Positions 7,890 to 15,713 of a stretch of DNA of 16,669 nucleotides are shown piece by piece. The notes beneath the pieces are model-generated. The model ran no database searches, was not told the DNA's origin, and saw only the letters and a list, made by a program, of their open reading frames with translations. Position numbers and translations under genes: made by a program. The stretch is from Spirochaetaceae bacterium (lineage in GTDB: Bacteria; Spirochaetota; Spirochaetia; Treponematales; Breznakiellaceae). Position 1 is the stretch's first letter. Every line of letters starts with the position of its first letter. Location of the stretch: the NCBI GenBank assembly GCA_031288215.1, contig JAITRV010000160.1, forward strand, positions 1 through 16,669, written 5' to 3'.

Positions 7890-7954
7890 AAGGAACAAGG
7901 AGCAGGTTAAGAGCGTTGAGCGTGCGGCATTTGTTCCTTACTTTTTGCTCCTTG
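7890..7954. repeat. two interleaved inverted repeats between rmuC and the acyl-CoA synthetase
   Basis: AAGGAACAA at 7890-7898 is the exact complement of TTGTTCCTT at 7931-7939. CAAGGAGCA at 7896-7904 is the exact complement of TGCTCCTTG at 7946-7954. The left arms overlap and the pairings cross, so both cannot form as simple nested stems. A direct GAGCGT repeat lies between the arms. The element starts two bases from the rmuC stop codon. It could act as a weak terminator or be a fragment of a dispersed intergenic repeat. The 138-base gap 7818-7955 shows nothing else convincing. Confidence 0.7.
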
Positions 7955-7955
7955 C

Positions 7956-9251
7956 TTAGTTAATATCGAGCAATGCCTGGGCGGATGATTCCGGCAGGCT
8001 TTGGACTTCCCGCAGCTTTTTCTCGATGGCCCGGGAGCGGACGCCGGCTTTTTCCAGTTCCTTGCCGGCGGATTCCAGTTTGTCCCGGGTCTTTTCCAGC
8101 ACCTCCCCGAATTTGCCGAATTCCGTGCGCACCGCCCCCAGCAGCTCCCAAATTTCGCTGGTCCGCTTTTCCACCGCCAGGCTGCGGAAGCCCATCTGGA
8201 GGCTCGAAAGGAAGGCCGAAAGGGTGGTGGGGCCGGCGATGGTGATCTTGAACTCCCGCTGGAGGGCTTCGAAGAGGCCGGGCCGCCGCAGCACCTCCGC
8301 ATAGAGCCCCTCGAAGGGCAAAAACATGATGGCAAAATCCGTGGTATTCGGAGGGGCCACGTATTTTTCCTTAATATCCCGGGCAAAGGTCCTGATTTTC
8401 CGCTCCAACTCCTTCTGATACCGGTCTATGTCTTCGACGTTTCCCGCCTCGTAGGCGGCCTGGAGCCGCTCGTAGTCTTCGGAGGGGAATTTGGCGTCCA
8501 GGGGCAGCCAGAGGGTCCGTTCCGAATCCTCCTTGCTGGGGATCTTCACCGCGTATTCCACCATGTCGTTGCTCCCCGGCTTGGTTTTGACGTTCTGGGC
8601 GTATTGGTTGGGGGTAAGGAGCTGTTCCAGGATGGCCCCCAACTGGTATTCCCCCAGAACCCCCTTGGTTTTCACGTTGGAGAGCACCTTTTTCAGGTCC
8701 CCCACCCCGGTGGCCAGGTTCTGCATCTCCCCGAGGCCCTTTTGGACCAATTCCAGCCGCTCGCTCACCAGCTTGAAGGACTCCCCCAGCCGGGTTTCCA
8801 GGGTCCGGTGGAGCTTTTCGTCCACGGTCTCCCGCATCTTTTCCAGCTTCTGGCTGTTGTCGTTCTGGATGTCCAGGAGCTTCTTCTCGATAACCCCCCG
8901 CATCCGGTCCAGGGCGCCGGACAGTTCCTCCCGGTTCGCCTTGGCGGATCGGTCCACCGAATCCTGGAGGGCCCGGAGTTTTCCCTCCAGAAGCCCGGAA
9001 AAATTGGTAAAAACCGTGTTCAGTTCCTCCCGGGAATCCTTGGCGGAGCGGTTCATCTCCTCCCGGTTCCTGCCGAATTCGTCCTTGAGGGAATGCTCGT
9101 TCTTGTCCAGCCGGTTTTCGTAGTCGATAAACTTACCCAGCACCTGTTCCTCATAGGGGGAACCGTTCTTCCGGATCAGAAGAATGACCAGGAGGATGAG
9201 TTCGAGGGCGATCCCGATGGCAATCAATAAGAGGGCATTCTGTTCGGACAT
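7956..9251 (-). CDS. rmuC: DNA recombination protein RmuC
   Basis: This 431-residue protein has an N-terminal membrane helix (about 5-26) and a long charged coiled coil (about 30-190). The RmuC domain follows at about 195-385. Recognisable stretches are GVLGEYQLG at 197-205, WLPLDAKFP at 248-256, TTDFAIMFLPFEGLYAEV at 303-320 and GPTTLSAFL at 340-348. RmuC proteins are predicted nuclease-fold proteins that limit inversion between short inverted repeats. The coiled coil repeats an RSAKxxREEL pattern at 68-77 and 101-110. A strong AAGGAAGGAAT ribosome binding site precedes the ATG. The gene follows the 287-residue uncharacterised gene after 34 bases, with no promoter visible between them, so the two are probably co-transcribed. 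Confidence 0.95.
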   Translation of the reverse strand: MSEQNALLLIAIGIALELILLVILLIRKNGSPYEEQVLGKFIDYENRLDKNEHSLKDEFGRNREEMNRSAKDSREELNTVFTNFSGLLEGKLRALQDSVDRSAKANREELSGALDRMRGVIEKKLLDIQNDNSQKLEKMRETVDEKLHRTLETRLGESFKLVSERLELVQKGLGEMQNLATGVGDLKKVLSNVKTKGVLGEYQLGAILEQLLTPNQYAQNVKTKPGSNDMVEYAVKIPSKEDSERTLWLPLDAKFPSEDYERLQAAYEAGNVEDIDRYQKELERKIRTFARDIKEKYVAPPNTTDFAIMFLPFEGLYAEVLRRPGLFEALQREFKITIAGPTTLSAFLSSLQMGFRSLAVEKRTSEIWELLGAVRTEFGKFGEVLEKTRDKLESAGKELEKAGVRSRAIEKKLREVQSLPESSAQALLDIN

Positions 9252-9285
9252 ATTCCTTCCTTTTTCCGTTTCCGGCGTTTACGTG

Positions 9286-10149
9286 TTATTCCGTTCCGGC
9301 GCTTTGTTCCGCCGGGACGATATCATCGAGCGATTTGAGGATATACTGCGGGCGGCCCTGGCCTACTCTCGTAACCGTGAAGGTGGTTATGACCGGATTA
9401 TACAGCCAGTTTTGATTGAGCATATCGGGGTCCTCAATCGCCGGATCGATTTTTCCCCGGATGAGCCCCTCCTGAACCGTCAGCATAAACTCAAAGGTTC
9501 TGCTCACCGGGAGGACGCCCAGAAATTCTCCCTCATGACGTTCCTTGTCTTCATGAATATTATCACCGGCAAGTTTGCCGGCGGCATATTTGATCTGCTC
9601 ATAATCGGCAAACCGGAACGCCCGTTCGCCAAATTCCACCCCGCACCAGGCCTCTTGTTGGACCATAAAACTCAAAAACTCATGCATTTTTTTTACCGTC
9701 CTGCCGTGCATATCGGCAACAATTTCGGCAACGTCATCATCGTTCCCCTGGGCGGCTAACCTGAATAATTTTTCTATTTTATTTATGGCATCCGCGGACA
9801 GATCGATTTCAGGAAACAAATCGAGCTTTTTGCGGGGCAATTCAAATTCAAATCCCGACTGACCCAGGACGGTACCGGTAAGCATCAAGCGGTTGGTTTC
9901 TTTATCAGGAACCGGGCCAAAATTGCTCAGGATAGCGTCGCTCATGAGAACGGCAAAGACCTCTGAAAAGAGCGACGCCGCCTTGGACGCAAAATCGGCT
10001 AAAACGCCATGATGATCAAGAACCGGTTTTCCGCTCAAGGTTAACCGCGCGACGGGTGCTTCTTTTTCCTGCGGCACATCGTTGAACGCTTCTTGAGACC
10101 CATATACCTTATCCATTACACGCCTCGTTATTCGGGAATCTGGTTTCAT
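9286..10149 (-). CDS. uncharacterised protein, possibly acquired
   Basis: I do not recognise a function for this 287-residue soluble protein. It has no signal peptide or membrane helix. A stretch at about 90-104, LTGTVLGQSGFEFEL, resembles a pattern I recall from widespread hypothetical proteins. An acidic helical middle (FRLAAQGNDDDVAEIVADMHG) and the C-terminal ITTFTVTRVGQGRPQYIL follow. Two starts are possible. ATG 10149 has GGGGG one base away, but that sequence lies in a hairpin. ATG 10116 (residue 12, MDKVYGSQ) has an exposed GAGG at about six bases and may be the real start. Base composition is AT-shifted: 45% G+C for 9541-9600 and 47% for 9781-9840, in a region usually above 60%. The gene has its own promoter and precedes rmuC. 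Confidence 0.8.
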   Translation of the reverse strand: MKPDSRITRRVMDKVYGSQEAFNDVPQEKEAPVARLTLSGKPVLDHHGVLADFASKAASLFSEVFAVLMSDAILSNFGPVPDKETNRLMLTGTVLGQSGFEFELPRKKLDLFPEIDLSADAINKIEKLFRLAAQGNDDDVAEIVADMHGRTVKKMHEFLSFMVQQEAWCGVEFGERAFRFADYEQIKYAAGKLAGDNIHEDKERHEGEFLGVLPVSRTFEFMLTVQEGLIRGKIDPAIEDPDMLNQNWLYNPVITTFTVTRVGQGRPQYILKSLDDIVPAEQSAGTE

Positions 10150-10150
10150 A

Positions 10151-10168
10151 CCCCCTTCGGGCGGGGGG
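10151..10168 (-). promoter_or_regulatory. hairpin covering the first start site of the 287-residue gene
   Basis: CCCCC at 10151-10155 pairs with GGGGG within 10163-10168 around a seven-base loop. In the minus-strand transcript the GGGGG that would serve as ribosome binding site for ATG 10149 is the 3' arm of this stem. It lies in the predicted short leader (about 35 bases). It would hide that site, favouring the second ATG at 10116 or making translation conditional. Confidence 0.5.
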
Positions 10169-10190
10169 CTTTAGTGATATTCAAAGGCCT

Positions 10191-10219
10191 ATCATATCAG
10201 CCTTCGGTGATAAGGGCAA
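10191..10219 (-). promoter_or_regulatory. promoter of the 287-residue gene and rmuC
   Basis: Reading leftwards, TTGCCC at 10219-10214 (4 of 6) and TATGAT at 10196-10191 (5 of 6) are separated by exactly 17 bases. A TG dinucleotide one base before the -10 box makes it an extended -10. The predicted start is near 10184, about 35 bases before ATG 10149. It lies in the 118-base gap after the tgpA-TPR stop codon, so the 287-residue gene and rmuC can be expressed apart from the moxR operon. Confidence 0.6.
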
Positions 10220-10267
10220 GATACGCGCGGGGCATCGGCTTTTGATCCCCCCGCGCCGGGCCCCCGA

Positions 10268-13200
10268 TCAGCCCCCGGCGGTAAAGAGTTCATCGCTCAG
10301 GGCGCGGACAAAGGCGCCCAGGCTTGCGGGGGACGGGGAGGCCAGGGGGATGTCCCGGCGGAGGAGGCGCTTCCCCCTGTTGAAATCGGTGAGTTCGCAG
10401 CGGGCTTTACCCGCCGCCAGGTCCACGGTGATCCTCAGCCGGTAACGGGCCTGTTCTTCCGGGCCCGTTTCCCGTATTTCCGCTATTCCCGCTTTATGCA
10501 GGGCCTTTTTCAGGGCCCGTTCAAGCCTGAAAAAAGATCTCCCCCTCGGAGTCCGCTCCGATGGCAACGGAGCCGCCGGCCCTTCTGCCGCCGCCCCTTC
10601 CGCTTCAAGAAAACCCCCTCCGGGGGCGGGGGCGATGGAGATTGCGGCGGGCAGGGAGATCCCCTGCTGGCGGAGGGCCCCGGGGTTCAGGGCGTAGAGC
10701 CGTTCCGCCGCGTCCCGCCGCTCCCTGCCCCGCAGGCGGAGGGCGAGGCGGGCATAGGCCCGGCTTATCAGGTCCCGTTCCCAGAGGGGATGAAAGCCTT
10801 CCAGGGCCCGGCGGAGGAGCTTCCGGTCCTTCAGCAAGGTCCCCTCCTCTAAATCGTAGGAAGGTTCCGCCCGGGGTATCAGGGCCTGTTCAAACTCCCG
10901 GGCCCGGGCAAGGTAGCGGCGGGCCCGGGAAGGATAGGCTTCAAAGGCGTGGTAATACTGGACCAGCGCGTTCAGTTGGGAGGATCCGGGGAGGGCGAGG
11001 TTTGCCCGGTAGGCTTCGGCGTAGAGGAAGCTGTACTTCCGGTAGAGCTGCCGGTGCATGGCCCCCTTGAACCAATAGGCAATCCGGCGGAAGAGGCCGG
11101 CGGCCGCTTCCCCCCAAGGTCCGTAGACGGCGGCTCCCTCGGTATGCGCCAGGCCCCGGTAGACAGCAGAGAGGATTTCGTGCAGATCCCGCCGGTACCG
11201 GACGGGATCGATGCCGTAGTTCAGCATCCAGGAAAGATCCCCCGCCTTGAGGCAGTCTTCCGCATAGAGCCGGGCCGCTTCAAGCCGGCCGGCGATCTGA
11301 AACGCCTGGGCCAGGTTCACCTTGGACAGGGGGGAGGGGTCTATCGCCCGGGCCTGCTCATACGCGGCAAAGACCCGGGGGAGGTCCATCCGCCGCAGGA
11401 ACAGTTCCCCCTGGGCGATACGCCCGGAAGGCCGGTTCTGGGCATCCAGGGAGGAACCGGTCCGCTCAAAGGCGGCGTCGTAGTGGTAGAACCGGCTTTC
11501 CAGGATCGAGAGGTTGTAATAGGCCACCGAGGTAAAACTCCGGTCCCCGGCGGCTTCCCCTTGGGCGATGGCCCGGAGATACCAGTACCGGGAGTCCTCG
11601 TAGCGGAACATATCCAGATAGATGGTCCCCAGAGTCATGGTCAGGTCCCCGTTCTGCCCATACCGGGCCAGGGCCGCCTTGAGGAGCCGTTCCCCTTCCT
11701 CAAGGCGGTGGAGCTTGTAGTACATCCAGCCCAGGCTACCGATGGCGTCCAGCCGCCGGGGGTCCAGGGCCAAAAGCCGCTCCAAATACTCCACGGAAGC
11801 CGCGTCCCGGTTCAGATAGCCCGCGGTCCGGGAGAGGAGGAAGAGCAGATCGGGGTTATCCGGGAGTTGCTCCTCGGCCTTGCGGTATTCCTCCCAGGCA
11901 AGGGTGAAAAGCCGGTGGCCGGAGTAGAGTTCCCCCAGGGCCAGGGGGAACCGGGGGTCCTGGGGATACTCCCGGGAGCCCCGGCTGTAGAGTTCCACGG
12001 CCCGCTCCCAGCGTTCGGCGCTTTGGGCGTTGAAGGCGTCGTCGAAGAGGGCATCCGCCCCGGATGCCCCGGCGTCCGCGCCGGATGCCCCGGCGTCCGC
12101 GCCGGATGCCCCGGTGTCCGCGAGGGTCCGCGCCCCGTCCCCCGCGAGGCTGGCCAGGAGGAGGGCGCAGGCTATCCCCCGGGCCGCCGCCCCCCGCTTC
12201 CCCGGGGCGCCCAGGGCCAGGGCCAGGGGCGGCAGGAACCAGGCCAGGAGCCGGCGGCGGAGGGGCACGGCCTTTTCGTAGCCTTCCCGGAAGCGGCGGT
12301 AGCGCGCCTTGAATTGGGCCAGATCCTCCGGGGTAAAGTCCGGGGCGTACCGGGCGGCGGCTATCCCCTGACAGAGGGGGTAGAGGCCCAGACCCAGGTC
12401 CCGGTCCAGGGCCTGGGCCCATTCGGCCTCCCCCGGGACCGGCTGACCGCGGGTCGACGGACCTACGGTCGATGGACCGTAGGTCGATGGACCTGCGGTC
12501 GACGGACCTGCGGTCGATGGACCGTAGGTCCTCCGGCGGCGGAAGCCCCCGAGCCTGAGCCGCCGCAGCACGTGGGCCCAGAGCCGGGCGGCCCGTTTCC
12601 GGGAAACCGGGTCCCCGCGGGGGCCCCCGCGGACGGGGAGGCAGGCCGCCCACCAGAGGCCGGCCCGGTAGATGACGAAGCCCAGGCCCAGGGCCGCCGG
12701 AAGCAGGCCGGGCCCCCGCTCCCGGAAGAAGCGGAGGGCCCGCCTTCCCAGGCTGAGGAGCCCGGCGGCCTCGGCCCCCGCGGGGCCTTTCCGCAGCCCC
12801 GTCCCGTCCTTGGGGGTAAGCCGGGAATGGTTCTCCAGGATCTCCTTCATGAGCCGGTCGAACACCTCCCGGGGCGTCCCGGAGGAGAAGCGGAATTCCT
12901 CCCCTTCGGCCAGGGAGTCCGTGGTGGGATCGTACTCAATCCAGCCGAACCGGGGAAAGTAGACCTCCACCCAGGCATGGGCCATGTCGGACCGGATGGG
13001 GTAATAATCGAAAGCAGCGGCGTCCGCCGCGATAAAGAACCCCACCGCCACCCGGGCGGGGATTCCCAGGGATCGGAGGAGCAGGGCCATGGCAAAGGCA
13101 TAGTAGGAACAGTAGCCTTTTTTTGACTGAAAGAGAAAATATTTAAGCTGATCCCCCCCGGAGGCGATGCCGGGCTTCAAACTGTAGCGGTACTCCCCGT

Positions 13201-14461
13201 ATTTCAGCCGCTCGAAGACCGCCTGGACCTTTTCCCCGTAATTGACCAGACCCGCCGTCATCTCCCGGGCATAGCCGGCAATCTCCCCGTCCTCCCCGTA
13301 TTCGGTGTAGTATGCGTATTCCCCGGCGCTTAATCCCAGGGCTTGCGGGGAAGGGGGCCCCTGCAAGGCGTCGATGAGTTCAAAGGGGAGGGCCGCGCTG
13401 ATAAGGCTCCGCACCCTGTAAGCCGCGCTGAAGGACGAGGCGTCCCACTGCTCAAAGGGGGTGATGAGGGCCGGCCGGTTCAGGCCGATGAAGACCGAAG
13501 GGTCCAGGTTCACCAGAAAGTATTCCTGATCCGCCGTCCGGTACGGGGCCGGGACATCCCCCTCCAGGACCAGGGGCCCTTCGGGGAGCCGCTGGGGATG
13601 GGTCTTTTCGTCTATCTCCTCGTTCCGGAAAAATCCCCGGCGGGGATCGTAGCCTGAGAGCACAAAGCGGCGGAGCAGGGACTGGAGGCTGCCGGGGTCC
13701 TGTTTGGTGATAAGCACCAGATCATCCTTCATGGTGATCTCGCTTTCCAGCTTGAGATATTGGGTAAAGTCAAAGCGGAAGAGGTTAGGCTCCAGGAGGC
13801 CGCCTTCATGGGAGACGGCCCCTTCCTGGGAAGGCCGGATACAGAGGACGCCCCCCAGGAGAACCGGGACCAGCAGGGCAAGCCCCGCGGAAAGCCGCTC
13901 TCCCGTTCCCAGCCGGTATTCCCGGGGGACCGAAAGCATCAGGGCCAGGATCTGGAGGAAGAACAGGACCGCGAAGAGGGCGATGATCAGCACCGGCCAG
14001 CGGTAGGCCTCCATTTCCCCGGTCCGGGCAACGGAGAAGATCCCCAGGAGCAGGGCGTCCGAGGCGATGATGTCCGCCCGCAGGAACTTCCGGGATCGGA
14101 CGGAAAAGTAGGTGGAAAGGGCCGCCCAGTAGAAGGGAAAGAGGCTGACGAAGTTGTTGCGGTCAACGTTGAGGAGCAGGCCGTCGGCGGCCGCGGCGGG
14201 ACCCGGCAGGAAAAGAGCGGGCAGGGCAAGGGCTCCCCGGACGGTCCAGGGGATGAGGAGGAGGATCGCCACGGCCGGCAGGGGGGAACGGCCCCGCCGG
14301 GCCAGGATCCAGGCCGCGGCAAAGCCGTACGCCAGGGTGAAGGCGAAGACCGCCGTATCCGCCAGATCCCGGGCCAGGAGGCGGAACTGGTAGAGGATGA
14401 TAAAGAGCGCCAGGGATCGGAGGAGCAGCGCCCCCTTAGGGGAGGCGGATGTACCGGGCAT
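10268..14461 (-). CDS. TgpA-type membrane transglutaminase fused to a TPR protein
   Basis: This 1397-residue protein has about seven N-terminal membrane helices in residues 12-208. An external transglutaminase-like core follows with C451 (KGYCSYYAF), H495 (MAHAWVEVYF) and D511 (IEYDPTTD), a complete triad. A helix lies at about 585-608. A DUF4129-like cytoplasmic segment (620-730) is interrupted by a GPST repeat at 645-672. Helices follow at about 735-752 and 760-774. Residues 800-1250 are a TPR-rich solenoid, and 1315-1397 a small unrecognised domain. TgpA proteins are normally 650-750 residues. The stretch 754-780 looks like a buried signal peptide, which suggests that two genes fused. The start has GGGAGG five bases upstream and overlaps the DUF58 gene by 26 bases. 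With MoxR and DUF58 it probably forms an envelope-associated complex; the substrate is unknown. Confidence 0.9.
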   Translation of the reverse strand: MPGTSASPKGALLLRSLALFIILYQFRLLARDLADTAVFAFTLAYGFAAAWILARRGRSPLPAVAILLLIPWTVRGALALPALFLPGPAAAADGLLLNVDRNNFVSLFPFYWAALSTYFSVRSRKFLRADIIASDALLLGIFSVARTGEMEAYRWPVLIIALFAVLFFLQILALMLSVPREYRLGTGERLSAGLALLVPVLLGGVLCIRPSQEGAVSHEGGLLEPNLFRFDFTQYLKLESEITMKDDLVLITKQDPGSLQSLLRRFVLSGYDPRRGFFRNEEIDEKTHPQRLPEGPLVLEGDVPAPYRTADQEYFLVNLDPSVFIGLNRPALITPFEQWDASSFSAAYRVRSLISAALPFELIDALQGPPSPQALGLSAGEYAYYTEYGEDGEIAGYAREMTAGLVNYGEKVQAVFERLKYGEYRYSLKPGIASGGDQLKYFLFQSKKGYCSYYAFAMALLLRSLGIPARVAVGFFIAADAAAFDYYPIRSDMAHAWVEVYFPRFGWIEYDPTTDSLAEGEEFRFSSGTPREVFDRLMKEILENHSRLTPKDGTGLRKGPAGAEAAGLLSLGRRALRFFRERGPGLLPAALGLGFVIYRAGLWWAACLPVRGGPRGDPVSRKRAARLWAHVLRRLRLGGFRRRRTYGPSTAGPSTAGPSTYGPSTVGPSTRGQPVPGEAEWAQALDRDLGLGLYPLCQGIAAARYAPDFTPEDLAQFKARYRRFREGYEKAVPLRRRLLAWFLPPLALALGAPGKRGAAARGIACALLLASLAGDGARTLADTGASGADAGASGADAGASGADALFDDAFNAQSAERWERAVELYSRGSREYPQDPRFPLALGELYSGHRLFTLAWEEYRKAEEQLPDNPDLLFLLSRTAGYLNRDAASVEYLERLLALDPRRLDAIGSLGWMYYKLHRLEEGERLLKAALARYGQNGDLTMTLGTIYLDMFRYEDSRYWYLRAIAQGEAAGDRSFTSVAYYNLSILESRFYHYDAAFERTGSSLDAQNRPSGRIAQGELFLRRMDLPRVFAAYEQARAIDPSPLSKVNLAQAFQIAGRLEAARLYAEDCLKAGDLSWMLNYGIDPVRYRRDLHEILSAVYRGLAHTEGAAVYGPWGEAAAGLFRRIAYWFKGAMHRQLYRKYSFLYAEAYRANLALPGSSQLNALVQYYHAFEAYPSRARRYLARAREFEQALIPRAEPSYDLEEGTLLKDRKLLRRALEGFHPLWERDLISRAYARLALRLRGRERRDAAERLYALNPGALRQQGISLPAAISIAPAPGGGFLEAEGAAAEGPAAPLPSERTPRGRSFFRLERALKKALHKAGIAEIRETGPEEQARYRLRITVDLAAGKARCELTDFNRGKRLLRRDIPLASPSPASLGAFVRALSDELFTAGG
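12056..12118 (-). repeat. three tandem 21-bp repeats inside tgpA-TPR
   Basis: A 21-bp unit occurs three times in frame and encodes Asp-Ala-Gly-Ala-Ser-Gly-Ala at residues 782-802; a partial unit (Asp-Ala) follows. The first copy has Thr for the first Ala. The array sits directly after the signal-like helix and before the first TPR, so it forms a flexible linker at the apparent fusion joint. Confidence 0.93.
12446..12529 (-). repeat. 15-bp tandem repeats, strongly palindromic, inside tgpA-TPR
   Basis: Five full 15-bp units and a partial one encode Thr-X-Gly-Pro-Ser (X is Tyr, Ala, Ala, Tyr, Val, then Arg) at residues 645-672. On the plus strand the unit alternates GGTCGACGGACC and GGTCGATGGACC cores. 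Neighbouring units form perfect inverted repeats. GACCTACGGTC at 12460-12470 and GACCGTAGGTC at 12475-12485 are 11-bp arms around a four-base loop. The array interrupts a DUF4129-like domain between RRRR and PVPGEAEWAQ. Confidence 0.93.
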
Positions 14462-15713
14462 GGCAGCCTCCCTTCCCTCGGTAGAAACGGACGCAGGCCG
14501 CCGCGGCTTCGTCGAGCCCTTCCCCCCGGTAGAGAAAGAGGATATCCGCCAGGGGTCCCTGCTTTTTCAGCGCCCGGTCCAGGGCCGCCGGTTCCCCGGC
14601 GCTCCGGGGCAGGGCGAGGATCAGAAGCCGGCCGGGAGATTCGGGGCGCCCGGCGCTCCCGGAGCAGCCGGGAAGTTCGGAGCAGTCGGGGCGTTCTCCG
14701 GAGTCCCCCGCCGGGGCCAGGGGAAGGGCCGCGGGATAGGCCAGGAACTCCGCCAGTTCCGCCAGGGCGCCCCCCCGGAGGCCGCCCCCGGTATAGCCCG
14801 CCAGGATGTCCATGCCCCGGTCCAGGGAGGCCGCTGCCAGGGCCAGGGCGTTTTCGCAGAGGAGGTCCACCCCCCGGCGGCCCTCCTCTGCGGTATACAG
14901 GGAACCGTCCACCTGGGTATCCACCAGGATGACCAGCCGGGAATGGGGGGGCGGCTCCGGGTCCCCCTCCCGGATGAGGAGATCCCCCCCATGACCGAAG
15001 AGCTTCCAGTTTATCCGCCGGGGGTCGTCCCCGGGGATATAGGGCCGGTGGTCGATGAGGTCGTCGGTCCGCTGAAACGGGGCGGCCTCCCGCCGGCCCC
15101 TTCCCCCGGCCCGGATCCTCCCGGACGCCGCTTCCGGCGCCCGCGCCGGCACGGCCAAAAGCCGCGGTCCCCCGGCGTGGGGGACGGGAAAGGCCAGGCG
15201 GAACAAGCCCAGGCAATCGGCTATCACCAGCCGGTCCCCCACGCCGTAATAGGCCCCCCGTTCCGGGACGGGAAAACGTACCGGCTCAAGGGCCGCGGGA
15301 TCGAAGATCCCCGTAATCCGCCGGCCGTCCCGGGTGGCGAGGGCCGCCTCGTAGCGGATCGTGATGCCGGGGAAGCGGAACAATTCCCCGGCTCCGGGCA
15401 GGGGAAGGAGCCACTCCCCCTGCCCGCCCGCGTTGACCTTGGGACAGGCCGCGCGGGCCGAGAGGGCCCCTATCTTTTTCCGGTGGAACGCGGCGATGAA
15501 CAGGATCCCCAGGAAACTGTAGGCCAGCACCGCGATGAGTATCGAACTCATCAGATTCAGGACCAATTCCTTCCGGATATGCCCCCCCGCCAGGGCCAGG
15601 ATCGCCAGCGCAGAGATACACCCCCCGGCCGCGCCCCCAAAGGATCTTCTTGACCCGCGAGAATTTTTTAACCCCGAAGGCTTAGATAGTTCTGAGCGCG
15701 CCGATCCGTGCAA
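14436..15713 (-). CDS. DUF58 family membrane protein, TTG start
   Basis: This 425-residue protein has two N-terminal membrane helices (about 24-43 and 55-76), then a DUF58 domain. The signature RTDDLIDHRPYIPGDDPRRI is at about 215-234, followed by NWKLF. A degenerate von Willebrand A-like strand follows, VILVDTQVDGS at about 261-271. DUF58 proteins pair with MoxR ATPases and transglutaminases in envelope-assembly clusters. I chose the TTG at 15713 because GGGAG lies seven bases upstream and the first membrane helix needs a start before residue 57 of the open frame. It overlaps moxR by 32 bases, much like the 26-base overlap with the next gene. ATG 15812 would overlap moxR by 131 bases and ATG 15551 would lose the first helix. 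A decayed 18-bp repeat lies near the C-terminus. Confidence 0.86.
   Translation of the reverse strand: MHGSARSELSKPSGLKNSRGSRRSFGGAAGGCISALAILALAGGHIRKELVLNLMSSILIAVLAYSFLGILFIAAFHRKKIGALSARAACPKVNAGGQGEWLLPLPGAGELFRFPGITIRYEAALATRDGRRITGIFDPAALEPVRFPVPERGAYYGVGDRLVIADCLGLFRLAFPVPHAGGPRLLAVPARAPEAASGRIRAGGRGRREAAPFQRTDDLIDHRPYIPGDDPRRINWKLFGHGGDLLIREGDPEPPPHSRLVILVDTQVDGSLYTAEEGRRGVDLLCENALALAAASLDRGMDILAGYTGGGLRGGALAELAEFLAYPAALPLAPAGDSGERPDCSELPGCSGSAGRPESPGRLLILALPRSAGEPAALDRALKKQGPLADILFLYRGEGLDEAAAACVRFYRGKGGCHARYIRLP
14660..14695 (-). repeat. decayed 18-bp tandem repeat in the DUF58 gene
   Basis: CGGAGCAGCCGGGAAGTT at 14660-14677 and CGGAGCAGTCGGGGCGTT at 14678-14695 match at 15 of 18 positions. 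A more diverged copy may precede them at 14642-14659. In the protein this is a Gly/Pro/Ser/Cys-rich linker after the vWA-like part. The length keeps the frame open, as in the other repeats here. Confidence 0.6.

Noticed and set aside
7818..7898. TTG start at 7898 adding 27 residues to the acyl-CoA synthetase
   Set aside because: The added residues are encoded by the repeat-bearing intergenic stretch. The ATG at 7817 has GGAG upstream and gives the family-like N-terminus.
8001..9230. Plus-strand open frame of about 409 codons opposite rmuC
   Set aside because: It mirrors the heptad coding of the RmuC coiled coil and domain, with repetitive Pro/Phe/Leu content and no motif.
10243..10270. Rho-independent terminator after tgpA-TPR (TGATC...GATCA)
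   Set aside because: The outer arms are only 5 bp, the next layer is mismatched C-C or G-G, and no T-run follows on the minus strand.
12446..12529. CRISPR-like array of short repeats
   Set aside because: The units are directly tandem without spacers, are 15 bp long and are translated in frame. There are no cas genes.
10949..13126. Long plus-strand open frame (725 codons) opposite tgpA-TPR
   Set aside because: It lies antisense to a gene with clear catalytic motifs and consists of Gly/Pro/Arg-rich low-complexity sequence. GC-rich codon use commonly leaves the opposite strand open.
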